Below the pieces are notes generated by a model. It did no database searches, was not told the DNA's origin, and worked only from the letters and a program-made list of their open reading frames with translations. From NCBI GenBank assembly GCA_951799445.1, contig OX637289.1, positions 8,337,321 through 8,401,320 on the forward strand: DNA of 64,000 bases. The letters run 5' to 3'. Positions 25,134-37,290 of this stretch are shown here, piece after piece; within the stretch, counting starts at the first letter, position 1, and each line of letters begins with the position of its first letter. Source of the stretch: Pseudisothecium myosuroides (taxonomy: Eukaryota; Streptophyta; Bryopsida; Hypnales; Lembophyllaceae). A program made the translations under genes and the position numbers.

Positions 25134-26609
25134 TCTTGCATTTGTCCATGTAAATGACATACAAGTTTATAAAGCTTGTGTTGATGAGGGAAAAAAAACT
25201 ATGACACTACTTGTACGATTGGGTCTAACAAGTGCATGAAGCCACAATTGCTTTGCAATATCAAACCTCCACATGTATGTCACATATTTGTGGTACACAT
25301 GTGACATTTGAATTTATTTCATGTTAGAAACACTTTTGGGGGACTTTAATAGGGATTAAAGAAAATGAATTATTTATAATTTTGCAAATTTATTACAATT
25401 AAAATTTAAACTATAAAAAAATATTTTATTTAAATACATTAATTGTTTGAGTCACCAGTTGCTTTATATTATAATTTATTGCTTCACATCTTTATTCGAC
25501 AAAATTATATAATTATAAGAGCTTATTGATGTTCTTACAAATATAACATGCAAATCACGTAGATTTATAAAAAATTAAATGTATTTTTATATTAATTGTG
25601 TAAATATCAATAGTATGTACTTCAATTATGTGATAGATATGGAAAGGAAAAATATAAAATATGTGAAGAATTTATATATCAATAATGGAATTGTAGTGTT
25701 TATATTATTAGGAAATGTTGGCCTTGACATGAAGCCTCATAAGAAAAAATTCTTAAATTTTATTGGCCTCAAAAAGTAATTTGGACTTTATATACACATA
25801 TATGTATTTATATATAATTATAATAACTTACTTGAAGATATCATATGAGAGATGTTTACATTTGTAAAGAAAACTTTGTAGATAAAATGAAATTATAGTT
25901 TGAAGGAAACAATTACTTGATCAAATATATGAAGTTGTTTTATAATTCAATTTGAAAGGCTTTCACATAAAAACAAAGGCTTAGGATTTATATTACAATC
26001 TATAGGCTGTTCTTACCATTGAGATTGACAATTCTAAATTTTTTATCAAAGTTATTAATCCCTAATAGACCAAGGATTTTTTTCAAGAGAGATTGCCAAG
26101 AACTATCACTTTTTAGTGCATTGGTCGAAATTGATATATATTTTGGAATTTCAACCATACAAAATTGTAGTGGGCTATTGTAAAAAATGTGCAAAAAAAA
26201 TTTCAGCCCATTTCATTATGTAGATTGAAAGATTTTAATGTTTGAAGTGAGAAAAAAAACTTCATTTCATTCAAAAGAAAATGGGTGAGCAAACTTCAAG
26301 CTTTCTTGGAATAAAACTTTTATTCTACACAAAATTGATTTTCTACACCATCAAGTATGACGTCTTGTTAGATACACTCATGCAAAATTTCACAAGCAAA
26401 TAAGGAATCTACCATACTCAAAATCACCCTCCAATATGAGGAGGTCAAGTAAATTAACAATACACTAGTCATTTTTTACGATTTCTTATACAAAAAGGAA
26501 TTTTAATGCTTGGAATCCAAATGGTGAAAACTTAGAGATAATCATTTGAAAAGTGTAAAAAGTTTCAAGAATTTTGAAAGAGCAAATTCTAAGATAATAA
26601 CATTTATAT
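25134..26609. other. AT-rich intergenic DNA
   Basis: Short ORFs only, all low-complexity and without a domain. I see nothing functional. Confidence 0.5.
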
Positions 26610-26793
26610 GCAATTTTGTTAAAATGGATATTATTTTAGAATGGCATGAAAACAATTTAGAACGGCCGTTCTAAATCTATACCTGTCCTAGATGGTTCAA
26701 AAAAGCCGTTCTGAAATTTGTATCTGTCATAGATGATGAAAATGGCACACCGTCAAAGTGGCACTTGGAATACCGCCATTTTAACGAAATTGC
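26610..26793. mobile_element. Small MITE with GCAATTTNGTTAAAATGG ends
   Basis: Left terminus GCAATTTTGTTAAAATGG (26610-26627) and right terminus CCATTTTAACGAAATTGC (26776-26793) are inverted repeats with one mismatch. Internally, GAACGGCCGTTCTAAATCTA and a related GCCGTTCTGAAATTTGTA form a second, imperfect pair. One similar terminus recurs alone at 58955-58975. Confidence 0.6.
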
Positions 26794-27688
26794 CCATATT
26801 TGCAATTAGACAAGAATGTATTCTTTCAAACTTATTTGACAAAATTAGTAGAATTAAGACTCTTCTTAGAATGAGGTTTATGCAATGAAAATAGTTTTTC
26901 TTTTGAAAATTACATATTATATTGTATTAATTATACATATGCCAAATTTCAAAAGTAAATGAGGGATTTTGCAAAAGATGTGAAATTGCTTGAACTTCTT
27001 GGATTTATTTGGGTAGTATAACTTTTGATCCGGACATCAATTGGAATTTTTCTTACATTTTTACAAGGGGGTGTATATTTCCATCTTCTGTCACATTTTC
27101 ATAAACATTTGTATATTCTTTTACTTCACCATCACATGTCTAAATTCTAATTTTTCCTTGGATAGACATTTTGGTCCTTTAAAAGTTAATGATGTAGGTT
27201 TTTCTTCCATCATATACCACAATTTACTTAATTATATAATCAATTTTCTTAATGTACTCTCAACCTATTTTTCTACGATTTGACTACAAGTCAAAGGGCA
27301 GTGCGGCACACATGCTTTCATTCAATTTTAACAATTGAAAAACAAAATTGAATCTGTAGGATGGGCTAGAAAATACTAATTTTTGAAATTTAAACACTAT
27401 GATTAGGCAATTGGTGTTGTAGTTTTCACTTTAAAATTTAACCTTTAAAAGTTCCATTGTCCTTTTCAAAGACTAAATGGTTTCTAGAAGCTTTGGTATT
27501 CTAAAATTTTCCTAGGTTTTTTGGAAGCTTTTTTTAAAGATGCTAAAATTTTAGAATGTGCTTGTACATAATTCCTCGTAAATTGAACTTAAAGTTTAGG
27601 AATTAGAGCTATTTTTTACAAAATGAAGTTTAAAGGTATATCAATGATGAAAATGTTCTTTGACTTTTTAAGGGAGGATAAAATGTGA
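26794..27688. other. AT-rich intergenic DNA
   Basis: No recognisable gene or element ends. ORFs here are hydrophobic AT-driven reading frames. Confidence 0.45.
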
Positions 27689-27972
27689 CATTAGAAGAGA
27701 TTCGGGGGCAATAAGAGATTGCGAGTTCCTGGGCCCTGGGAACTATGGGAACGCCTAAGGAACACCCTGGGAATAATATTCTGATGTTAAATTTTTTTAA
27801 TTTTATTTATTTTTAATTTTTAATTAATTTATTTTTAATTTATTAATTTATTAATTTATTAATTTATTAATTTATTAATTTATTTATTTTTAATTATTTT
27901 TATATTCTAACTGTTCCCAACAACAGGACAACCCTGAAACAACCCCTTGGAGGCCTCAAATTTCCTCTAATG
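27689..27972. mobile_element. CATTAG-type MITE with ATTTATTA core
   Basis: About 284 bp from CATTAGAAGAGATTCGGGGG to GGCCTCAAATTTCCTCTAATG. It carries GTTCCTGGGCCCTGGGAAC (a palindrome) near the left end and TGTTCCCAACAACAGGACAA near the right end. The core is a TTTATTAA tandem run at about 27840-27895. No coding capacity. Confidence 0.75.
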
Positions 27973-28642
27973 CAAGGAAAAAATTGAAGACCAAAGTAAC
28001 AAATGAAGTCACTAGAAAACTGAGAAGCCTTGTTTTCCCTTGGCATTCCTATGGTTTGATGAGTTGGAGAAGAAACTTCAATTTTAGCAGGTTGCCTTCA
28101 TAAAAAAGTAGTATTGACTTTGAAAATTTGAATGCAGATTGTAAGAACAATTTTTTGTCAAATCCAACTTATAATATACTACTAAAAAGACTTTTAAATT
28201 GCACTTTTAATTAATTTTATAAAAAACACCTTCTAATTCCAAAACTTGAAAACATACAATGCGTCCAAATTTTGTTGCAAGGGTTTTGAGGATGGAGAAA
28301 ACAATATGTAGGACATTGAAAACATAGGGAATATAAGGAATGAAGTTCAAAGGGGAAGTTTGGAAATAAGGAGAAGATCAAATGTTCTTTATGAGGAAAA
28401 CTTGGATTTGAAACAAAAAGGGAACACAATGAGACCCTTTTCTCGAGGATGCCTAATGTCTTTTCTACTGTCTTAGGTTAGGCTACTAATTCTAAATTAG
28501 AGTGTTGGGATTTATTTTATTTTAAATTTATTTATACTTGTGAAGAATGAATAAGTTTCTTCATAACATTGTTAACAAGGATGATCCCTTCCCCCTTGGA
28601 GGAGGGATCATTCCTACTTGGATACTTAGTGTCCAATTTAGT
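27973..28642. other. Intergenic DNA left of the large inverted repeat
   Basis: No gene recognised. Contains short low-complexity ORFs only. Confidence 0.4.
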
Positions 28643-29575
28643 TTAACTCCTAAAGGACCAACATGCGTTTTTTGGCAACATAGAAATTTTGGGCAGGTAC
28701 GTGTGACTGGAGAATTGCATGTTTTGGGCTGAAATTTTTATAGAAGGTGGGGACAAGGAATATCTTTCATATGCACCAAATTTCGTGACATTTGGAAATA
28801 CGAGTCAAAAGTTATGGCCTAATATGTTGTTTGTTTCTCAACTCGGGCAGTTCGGGCAGATAAGAAAAAATCACTTTTTTCAAAAATAAAAATTTGAAAT
28901 TGGTTTATTAGATTTATATATACATGGAAAGCTTTGAATCATTCCATTTTGATCAACGAGTCAAACGTTATGAGGATTTTTAGTTTGCGGGCAATTATGG
29001 ATTGTCTACTCTAAAATAAACTTTGAAGTCGTTTATTTCACTCAATTTTCAATATTTTTCAAAAAAAATAAAATTGTAGGATGTAGATTGTTTATTACAA
29101 CATTGCAACCATTGGGATTGGCATTTTTCAATTCCATAATTAACTTCTTAACAATTTAGTGTTTTGAACCATTCTTTACTTCTTTCTACTTACTATTTTT
29201 TTCCTATATGTTGTACAATTCCAAATAATCTGAAAATTTTCAAGCATGTAGCCAACTTGCCCTGAAGAATGAATCCAAAGAAGCACAACCATTTTGGAAA
29301 TTTTTTCATAATAATCTGACCTTGTGAAGTGTAGCTGCCCGGTTTTTTGCAGGGCCAAAAATAGGTTTTTTGCCACTTCAAACGCTAATATCTTCCAATT
29401 TACATGATGAAAATTTCTAAATTTTTTTCCACATATTCTCAAACTAGAGTATTACAAGATCCTACGGTTACATGTGTCCAAAAATGATATTTTTCAAAAA
29501 TTTGGTACTTGTACTAGAAATGGCAGTTTTGGAGCAGTTTTGGTGAGAACATAGTCAAGGAACTTTAGGGGTTAA
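28643..29575 (+). mobile_element. TTAA-flanked 933-bp element, left arm of a large inverted repeat
   Basis: Runs from TTAACTCCTAAAGGACC to GGAACTTTAGGGGTTAA, which are short terminal inverted repeats of the element itself. Its interior aligns with the copies at 20126-21974, for example TACATGGAAAGCTTTGAATC matching ATCTGGAAGGCTTTGATTC. A short minus-strand reading frame inside (29176-29442) is conserved only because the two arms are near-identical. It resembles no known protein. Confidence 0.75.
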
Positions 29576-30382
29576 TTGGAAGCCATACTACTGGCTCACG
29601 CAGATCAAACTACTGCCACAAAGGAAGCAGACTATTGGCAGGATGCACTGCTGATGCATTGCTCAACCACATGACGACTGAACATTTGAGGAGCAATTCA
29701 CTACAGTAAGTTGGCCAATGCTGGGGGCTCTACGTTTGGGGGGAGCAAAAGGGACCCCCCCAACATTGGTTAACAATGTTATGTTCATCTACCTTCGAGA
29801 TTCTTTTTTTTTAAAATGTAAAAATGTGTATACAAAAGCATCCATTGTATTGTCAATTTTAAGTACATCCTTATATTGCAAGATTTTCTTCAATGTACTT
29901 CACTTCTTCATTTCTAGTTAAAAATTGTAGAGATATGCATGACATGATCATAAATATGGCAAATTTTTAAGTTCCAAATCTAGGATGCAAAATTTTCCTA
30001 CAACCAGTGGTCAAAGTCACATAATATTTTTGGGTCATTGAAGCACTTTTTGTCATATTTCAAATGCTAATGTTTTCTAATCTATGTGGTCAAACTTCAC
30101 CAAATGTTTATTGCATGTTATTAAACAAATTGTAATACAAGATCCTATATATCATTTGATTCCTTCAAATTATTTTTCCCTTCTCTTGGCTCTATGCACT
30201 CAAAACGAAAATTTTGATTGTCTTTTTGATCAAAAAAGGCTCTCTAACTTGACTAGTGAAGGAGGATATAAGGTAGGCCTGCCTATCTCCTCCATCAATC
30301 TATCTTCACCATCCCACTTTTGGCCCCATCTCCACCATAGAACTCATCCAAGTCCATTTACTTTTCTGACAAAATCAGACCC
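29576..30382. other. Loop between the two inverted 933-bp arms
   Basis: 807 bp, partly less AT-rich. Holds a G-rich and C-rich pair (GGGGGGAGCAAAAGGGACCCCCCC near 29738-29761). At 30261-30293 there is an imperfect palindrome around GGTAGGCCTGCCTATC. No gene recognised. Confidence 0.5.
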
Positions 30383-31315
30383 TTAACCCCTAAAGTTCCT
30401 TGACTATGTTCTCACCAAAACTGCTCCAAAACTGCCATTTCTAGTACAAGTACCAAATTTTTGAAAAATATCATTTTTGGACACATGTAACCGTAGGATC
30501 TTGTAGTACTCTGGTTTGAGAATATGTGGAAAAAATTTCAAAAATTTCCATCATGTAGATTGGAAGATATTAGCGTTTGAAGTGGCAAAAAACCTTTTTT
30601 TGGCCCTGCAAAAAACCGGGCAGCTACACTTCACAAGGTCAGATTATTATGAAAAAATTTCCAAAATGGTTGTGCTTCTTTGGATTCATTCTTCAGGGCA
30701 AGTTGGCTACATGCTTGAAAATTTTCAGATTATTTGGAATTGTACAACATATAGGAAAAAAATAGTAAGTAGAAAGAAGTAAAGAATGGTTCAAAACACT
30801 AAATTGTTAAGAAGTTAATTATGGAATTGAAAAATGCCAATCCCAATGGTTGCAATGTTGTAATAAACAATCTACATCCTACAATTTTATTTTTTTTGAA
30901 AAATATTGAAAATTGAGTGAAATAAACGACTTCAAAGTTTATTTTAGAGTAGACAATCCATAATTGCCCGCAAACTAAAAATCCTCATAACGTTTGACTC
31001 GTTGATCAAAATGGAATGATTCAAAGCTTTCCATGTATATATAAATCTAATAAACCAATTTCAAATTTTTATTTTTGAAAAAAGTGATTTTTTCTGATCT
31101 GCCCGAACTGCCCGGGTTGAGAAACAAACAACATATTAGGCCATAACTTTTGACTCGTATTTCCAAATGTCACGAAATTTGGTGCATATGAAAGATATTC
31201 CTTGTCCCCACCTTCTATATAAATTTCAGCCCAAAACATGCAAATCTCTAGTCACACGTACCTGCCCAAAATTTCTATGTTGCCAAAAAACGCATGTTGG
31301 TCCTTTAGGGGTTAA
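30383..31315 (-). mobile_element. TTAA-flanked 933-bp element, right arm of the inverted repeat
   Basis: Reverse complement of 28643-29575 at near-identity over the full 933 bp, with the same TTAA ends (TTAACCCCTAAAGTTCC at the left, GGTCCTTTAGGGGTTAA at the right). Differences seen by eye are few, such as CTGGTTTGAG against the complement of CAAACTAGAG. It is either a second recent insertion or an inverted duplication. Confidence 0.75.
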
Positions 31316-31571
31316 TGCCAACAAGAGTAATGTGTTGGTCCTTTATTGGTGGATACTTAAGTGCTAATAGAGACATGAAATGGCAGTTATAGGTTGTTTG
31401 TAGGATGTTCATGACTCCAATTATGAGCAATTTTATAATTTTAGGGCAGACCACTTTAGAAATTCATAGAAATTACAATTGTAATCAAAAAAATTGTAAT
31501 TCTACTTGGGTTTGATTCGTGAAACAAGCACACACCTTTGAAAAATATGTGGCCATCCTACTTTTGGGCCC
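31316..31571. other. Short spacer between the inverted repeat and the CACTA-like element
   Basis: No gene or terminal repeat found. Confidence 0.5.
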
Positions 31572-33823
31572 CACTAGAAGAAACTCGTGTTTTTGCTAAT
31601 CGTCGATTTTGGATGTCACGACGTCCATGACAGTGTTCTGACGCGTCACCGGGGATGTCATTTTTTTCGCGTCAAAGTTGACACGCAAAAAACATCAAAA
31701 ATCTGAGATAACATGGCCTGATGTCACCATGATTTTATCAGACATCAGAGATGACATGGGTCAACGGGGTCTTCAAAGGTTGCCATGTAGCTGCCACCTA
31801 AGTGCCATGCGTGCACGGGCAGCCACGTAGGAATTTTTTCATCCAATTTTGTCCATGACGTGGCATCTGAGGTGGCACCTGACGTGGTAGCGGGAAAAAT
31901 GGCGTGGCATCCAGCAAGGATGACGTGGCATGCCATGTCAGCATAGTTTTCTGTTGTTTAAGAATTTTAGTATCATTTTTGGAAACGTCATCTTAGACGT
32001 CTAGATGTTTTCTGAGACGTCAACTCTGACATCCACACGTTTTTTGAGATGTTAAATTTAACATCTACATATCTTGTGACATCAATGTAGAAGTCTGTAT
32101 TTCACTATGAATACCTCTTGCAATGCTTAGGATGATTTAGGGGAACATAATGATGTCATGTTAGACATTCATGTGATTGAATGTACTATTTGGCATGATG
32201 TCAATATAGACAGTCACACGTATCTAGGTATCCTACATGACATCCATATGCATTTCACAATGTCCAATACAACATATCGTATATAGTATACCGTACACAA
32301 TACATAATATACCATACATAGTATACAATACACCATACAAAATACACCATATTTGAAAACTATATCACATGGCTTTACAAGCCACCTCATGTGAGTATAT
32401 AGAGGGAAGAAGATAGTCTCTTTATACAGGTAGGGTGGTAGGAGGGAAGACAAACCATATGGGATATTTAAAATGCGTGAATTAAATTTCTATGGGGCAA
32501 CACGTAGACGTCCGGCAGGACGTCCAGAGGATAAAGTGGGTTGTCTATTTCTATGTCCCCCCAAAGATTATCAAAGATCTTAGAAACATACAAGGAGACA
32601 ATGTTGTGTTGCAAGATGAAGCTTAGCACCTGTCAGTTTTATATATTTTAGTGGGCCAACATACAAATGTCCAAGAGGACGTTTGCAAGATACAATGGGT
32701 TGTCCACATGTATGTCTCTTGAGGCGTACTAATGTCTGCCAAATAGTGATGGGGGAGGTCTCAAGGCATATCAGTGTCTTATAAACATTTAGGGGAGGAG
32801 GAAGGCATGAATTCACATTTAGGGATTGATCCTATATATTGCAATTGAAAGATGAAAAATTAATACATGACCACTTATGCACATGATACTATAAGAAAAT
32901 AATATTTGATTTTATTGCTAGATTTTGCATCCTGATGTCTTGTCTAATGTCTTCAAATGTCTACAACTCTACATAGACATCCAAAATTTTGCGTTGCCTA
33001 AAACATGCCATATACATCAAAAATCCATGATGGAAGTTGATCTTGTTGAAAGCATGATTTTTGATCATGCCCTAGACTGTTGGACATCTAAGACGACGCC
33101 CTCAATTGCTTGTTGAACTTCTAGAGAATGTCCTTAAATACATAAGGTAAAAAGTCACATTGAAATGCAAATGTATCCCATCTTAATTGAAGTTGTGTCT
33201 TTTGAAACGTCCTCAGGTCTCCATAGATGTCTCCATAAACATTTTGCCGTCTCTAACTACGTCTCCAAATACATCGTCACGTCTCAGGCAACGTCTTAGT
33301 AGACATCTCAACGTTTCATAAGACGTCTCCACGGACATCTCTGAAATAAGCATAGAATACCTACAATGCAACCCTCTTATGCTGACATGGCATGCCACAT
33401 CAGCATTATTCGATGCCACATCATCTGCCACATCATCAAAAAAAATTTCAAAGACTGCCCTATGATTGCCCGGTCCCTTTTTTTTACCTCGGGCAAATGT
33501 TTTATTCAAAATTGTAGTAATTTTTGAAAAATTACCCGCAATAAAAATGGGTCAATAAAGCTGAAGTGGCACTCAATGCTTTTGCTGACGATCTTGAGGA
33601 CATCAACTTGTCATTGAATATGTCATCAAAAACCTCGACGTTAATGGTAACACCAACTTGTTTTCATTCAAATTTGCCGTTGTCATGTGAAACATCTTTG
33701 AAATTCTACCTAAACCGCAATCAGTCTCTCAGACATCTTGATGTCCCCACAGACACCGTATGTTTTGCCTTCGACATTGCAGTTTTGTTTTGACATCAAG
33801 AAAAACACGGGTTTTTTCTAGTG
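31572..33823. mobile_element. CACTA-like (EnSpm/CMC) non-autonomous element, about 2.25 kb
   Basis: Left terminus CACTAGAAGAAACTCGTG and TTTTT; right terminus is AAAAACACGGG then TTTTTTCTAGTG, an inverted match over 23 bp with two mismatches. Flanking triplets are CCC and GCC, so a 3-bp target duplication is imperfect. The subterminal regions are dense in short GATGTCA, AGACGTC and ACGTCTC words in both orientations. The palindrome-containing segment TGACATGGCATGCCACATCA (near 33381) is matched by TGACGTGGCATGCCATGTCA (near 31921). Such arrays are typical transposase-binding regions of CACTA elements. No transposase is encoded. A TATAC/ATACACCAT-rich simple repeat lies at about 32260-32350. 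Confidence 0.65.
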
Positions 33824-33857
33824 GCCCAGGATATGTAGATTGCAAATCAAGGTGGTA

Positions 33858-34048
33858 CAGTAGAACCTCCCTAAGTCGATCCTCTATAAGCCAATAAACC
33901 TCTATAAACCAATCTTATCAGACCGGTCTCGGACTGGGCCACACAACAAAGGTTGTGACTGAAAATGACCCTCTAGAAGCCAATAAACCTCCCTAACGTA
34001 ATCTTGTCAGACTGATCCGGGACCCATCGACTTAGGGAGGTTCTACTG
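33858..34048. mobile_element. pogo/Emigrant-like MITE with TA target duplication
   Basis: 191 bp with CAGTAGAACCTCCCTAAGTC at the left and the exact inverted complement at the right, the match extending to CGAT. It is flanked by TA on both sides. The terminus closely resembles the CAGTAAAACCTCTATAA ends of plant Emigrant/Lemi-type elements. Internally it has two CCAATAAACCTC(C/T) segments. No ORF. Confidence 0.85.
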
Positions 34049-34803
34049 TAATAGGCTTCTCTACCTTATTCTTAAGAAGTTAAATAAAAAAAGATACTAC
34101 CGTTGCATTCACAAAAGAATTTTTTTTTAAAAGATGAAGATTCTAGCCTTGCTTTCCAAAAGAATATTTTAGAGTTAATTTTGGGCATCCAAAGTCCAAA
34201 CACTGCAAAACTTCACCCATTATCCATATTTCATCAAGTTTCAAGTACACCCCAATAGTTATTGGTCGGCACTCCATGGGATATTCCAAAACGTACTGAG
34301 AACTCTTTGGTACAAATGACTTTCACTCCACTAGTCGCCAGGAGGTGATGTTCCCCATGCTATCATTTCCCACCTGATAACTTACGTTAAGGTAGGAGGC
34401 TATAAAACAGAGCGGGCATTAAGAACCACCCCTATAAGTGGTTGTGAAATGGACATGAGTTGGTTCTGAAATTGACTAGTATAGACATTGAATGAATCAA
34501 GGAAAAACGCATTATTAATTGCAAGAGCCAATCACTCTCTTTGCTTTCCCCATTTTTATTTAGAATTGCAAGTGAACCGTTTATGAAAGACCTACCGTCA
34601 CAAATAGGGACCTATGACCCAACTCGTTTGAAAATTCATAAGTAATTCAAAAATGCTCGGAAAAATACGAAACCACTTGGGTTAGATTCCTCATCAATTT
34701 CTCTATGTCTGAAAAATGAGCTAAAAATATTCCTGTCCAAGGAAATACATTAAAAAGGCGGACGAGCCCTTAGATGCTCCATTTCTGAGCCTCCTACTTT
34801 ATC
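34049..34803. other. Intergenic DNA
   Basis: No gene recognised. Confidence 0.45.
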
Positions 34804-34925
34804 AAGAGCCCTCAAGAGCATTCTATTTCTTCCCCGCCAGGCCAAATTCGGCTGGTTGGTTTGTATTTTATCTTATGCAATGAAATTCCATTTCATTTGT
34901 TTCAAAAAAAAGAGCCCTCAAGAGC
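34804..34925 (+). mobile_element. 5'-truncated LINE-type 3' end with 16-bp target-site duplication
   Basis: AAGAGCCCTCAAGAGC occurs at 34804-34819 and again at 34910-34925. Between them about 90 bp ends in GCAATGAAATTCCATTTCAT, then TTGTTTC and an A-run, which looks like the 3' tail of plant L1-type LINEs. The duplication plus poly(A) is the signature of target-primed reverse transcription. Confidence 0.7.
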
Positions 34926-37290
34926 CCATCAACACCCCCCTGAAAGCAGTGAAGCGATGATCTTCAGTTCACAGAAGCTATTTTCTATGGAATACTATTT
35001 GGCTGCGGACAGCCACAGAGGTTAGGGTCATGGCGACCTCGAGTACTGTTGATGGCACCTGCCGCGTCAGCATCGTCTAGGTTGTTGACGACGGAAACAC
35101 CCGCTGGGCTGACGACAACACCCGTGGCAACAGCGTCAACCGACTTGAATACCAGGGCGTCACCTACCCTGGTGGCCTGGGACTGGTGTATCGTTGCCAT
35201 TGTCGAAGCCCGTGAATCTGTGGCAGTTCCTTCCCCAATTTTTTAGACGCCGGCCCAGGCGATTCCTCCCCTTGGGCAATCTAAGGTCGGGCAGTACTGT
35301 ATAAACCGGGCAGTCCCTGATGACTAGGACTGGTTTCAAGTCTGGGAATGCCAGCCATGGTAGACGGACTTCTCGACAGAACACAAATCCTGATAGATTG
35401 GCTTCGTGTCTGACTTGGTGGCCAAGGGGGTTGTTTCCATGGCCGTGGTTCACGTCTTCGTGGGCAATACCTATGTTTACTTCGCCAAGGGGTTTGATTC
35501 CATCGGTTTGATTTTGTCTACGTGTTTTTGCTTTTGATGCATTGCAGAGTGTTTATTAGTTTGTTCGGATGGTTTGTAATAAGTTGCAGTGGAAACATGT
35601 ATCTCTGTGGTTGTCCACAGTTCACGAAACATGTAACCGATCACATGACATATAAGTCCAAATCCTCTCTATTCACTCTACCCCAATCATAGTCTATTCA
35701 CTATGCCATTATAGGAAAAACTATAGATGGATAAAATAAGGCATTACATTGAAGGATTGAGATTGAAAGGAAGAATAGTGGTTGATTTTGATCTTTTGAT
35801 ATTACTTCGGTTACATATTTTGTTCATCCTGAAGTTAAAATATTCTGTCTTTGGTGATTGTATCTATAATTATATGCACACAAAAGGGACATCTTAACCT
35901 TGAGATTAGAAGGAGGTTTAGTCGAACTTTTTTGACGACTTTTGGATCTTAGTGGAGTTATTTTATCTCTCTATAGGTTAAGATATTTCCTTAGGTGTGA
36001 TTGTATCATATATCCTAAATATGCCAATGACCATTTACAATTCAACTTCAAAGCATTTTTGCTTACATGGGTATTATTGTTCTCTGATTTTTTTAGAATA
36101 TGAAAACTTCCAAACATAACCATATATCTCAAATAAAAATAAAAAATAAAAAATTGAAGTCACCACTTTTATTCAACTAAATGCACATAGACTTGAATTT
36201 GTTTCTCAAATTGAAGTCATTTCCTTACCAAACAATTCAAAATCCAACACTGAAATTCATGGATAAGAAAGATATACCATACTTTAGGGCCAAATTCAAC
36301 AATAGATTATTCCAATACTTTACTTTTCAATGTTGAATCATTTTAGCAAGTTGGAAATCACATTAATTGACCATCACTTTAGGCTATTAATTTTTTTTGT
36401 TTTTGTCTACCACTAACTCTTTTAGTTTTGGTTGCCATGACTTTATTTAATTTTTGGTGTTGTGCATGTCTTTCTTTAATTAATTAATATTTTATTACCA
36501 CATCTTTTCTTGGTTGTTTGGTCTTTTCAACTTGATGATGATCACTAATTAAATGCTTTAAAGTTTTACATTTGAAATTGCTACTCTAAGCAATTTCTTA
36601 CATAATTTTGCAATATTCCCAAAACTAGGCAATATGGAAGAAAATTTAATGCTACCTTTTAGACATTTCACTTATAATGTTTCATAACTTCAAACATCAA
36701 AAAATACTTAATTTATGTCTTAATCTGACCCTCTTGTAGGCTACTCCGTGCCAATCAACTTGCAAAGCTGATGCTCAATCTAACCTATTATCTATCGGAA
36801 CATATTGATACAGTAGAGGATAATGTACTGTACAGTACAATACAAGATTCTACAAAGCATCACTCAAAGTTCTCCTTTGCACCACCAACGACTAACTAAT
36901 CAAGTCTACACGTTAAAAGTTAGACAAGCGAACATGTTTTGAAATTTTGAAAACAAACTTTTGCAGGATTTGAAATTCTCTCAATCTTCTACTGAGTTAA
37001 GAGTATGAGATTTCCTACAGGGTGATCCTCAGTTGATTGACGGAATCTGCATTTACTCTACAAAGCGGATTATTGAAAAGAAGTGAAATTATGCTAGAAA
37101 CGAGCATATTGTAAGGTGTCACACAATGCGAATTCAATCATAAGAAAAAAAAATGCTCACCTTCTGAGCTTGTATTGAGCTGAGACCTAGTGCATTCGTC
37201 ATTTTCCTAGAGTCGAGGATGAATGTTTCCTCTCTACAAGGACTAAATATTTGTGAACTGAGGAAAAACTTAAGATCGACTAATCATCGT
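34926..37290. other. Mixed region with a GC-rich islet at 34985-35520
   Basis: 34985-35520 is clearly richer in G and C than its surroundings. It has overlapping ORFs on both strands (for example 34985-35200 and 35160-35453 minus, 35049-35246 plus). None shows a domain I recognise and the frames are interrupted, so it may be a decayed gene or inserted fragment. The remainder to 37290 is AT-rich with no feature. Confidence 0.4.

Larger units (their letters stand above)
28643..31315. repeat. Large inverted repeat, 933-bp arms and 807-bp loop
   Basis: The arms are of equal length and nearly identical. A transcript through the region would fold into a very long hairpin, a typical source of plant small interfering RNAs. 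That consequence is inference; no transcription signal was identified. Confidence 0.85.

Noticed and set aside
29176..29442. 88-codon frame present in both arms of the inverted repeat (also 30516-30782)
   Set aside because: Identity between the arms is no greater than in flanking non-coding parts, and no homologous frame exists in the diverged copies at 20126-21974.
34985..35453. Overlapping GC-rich ORFs on both strands considered as a gene
   Set aside because: No frame is supported by splice sites or a recognisable domain on either strand; listed only as a GC-rich islet.
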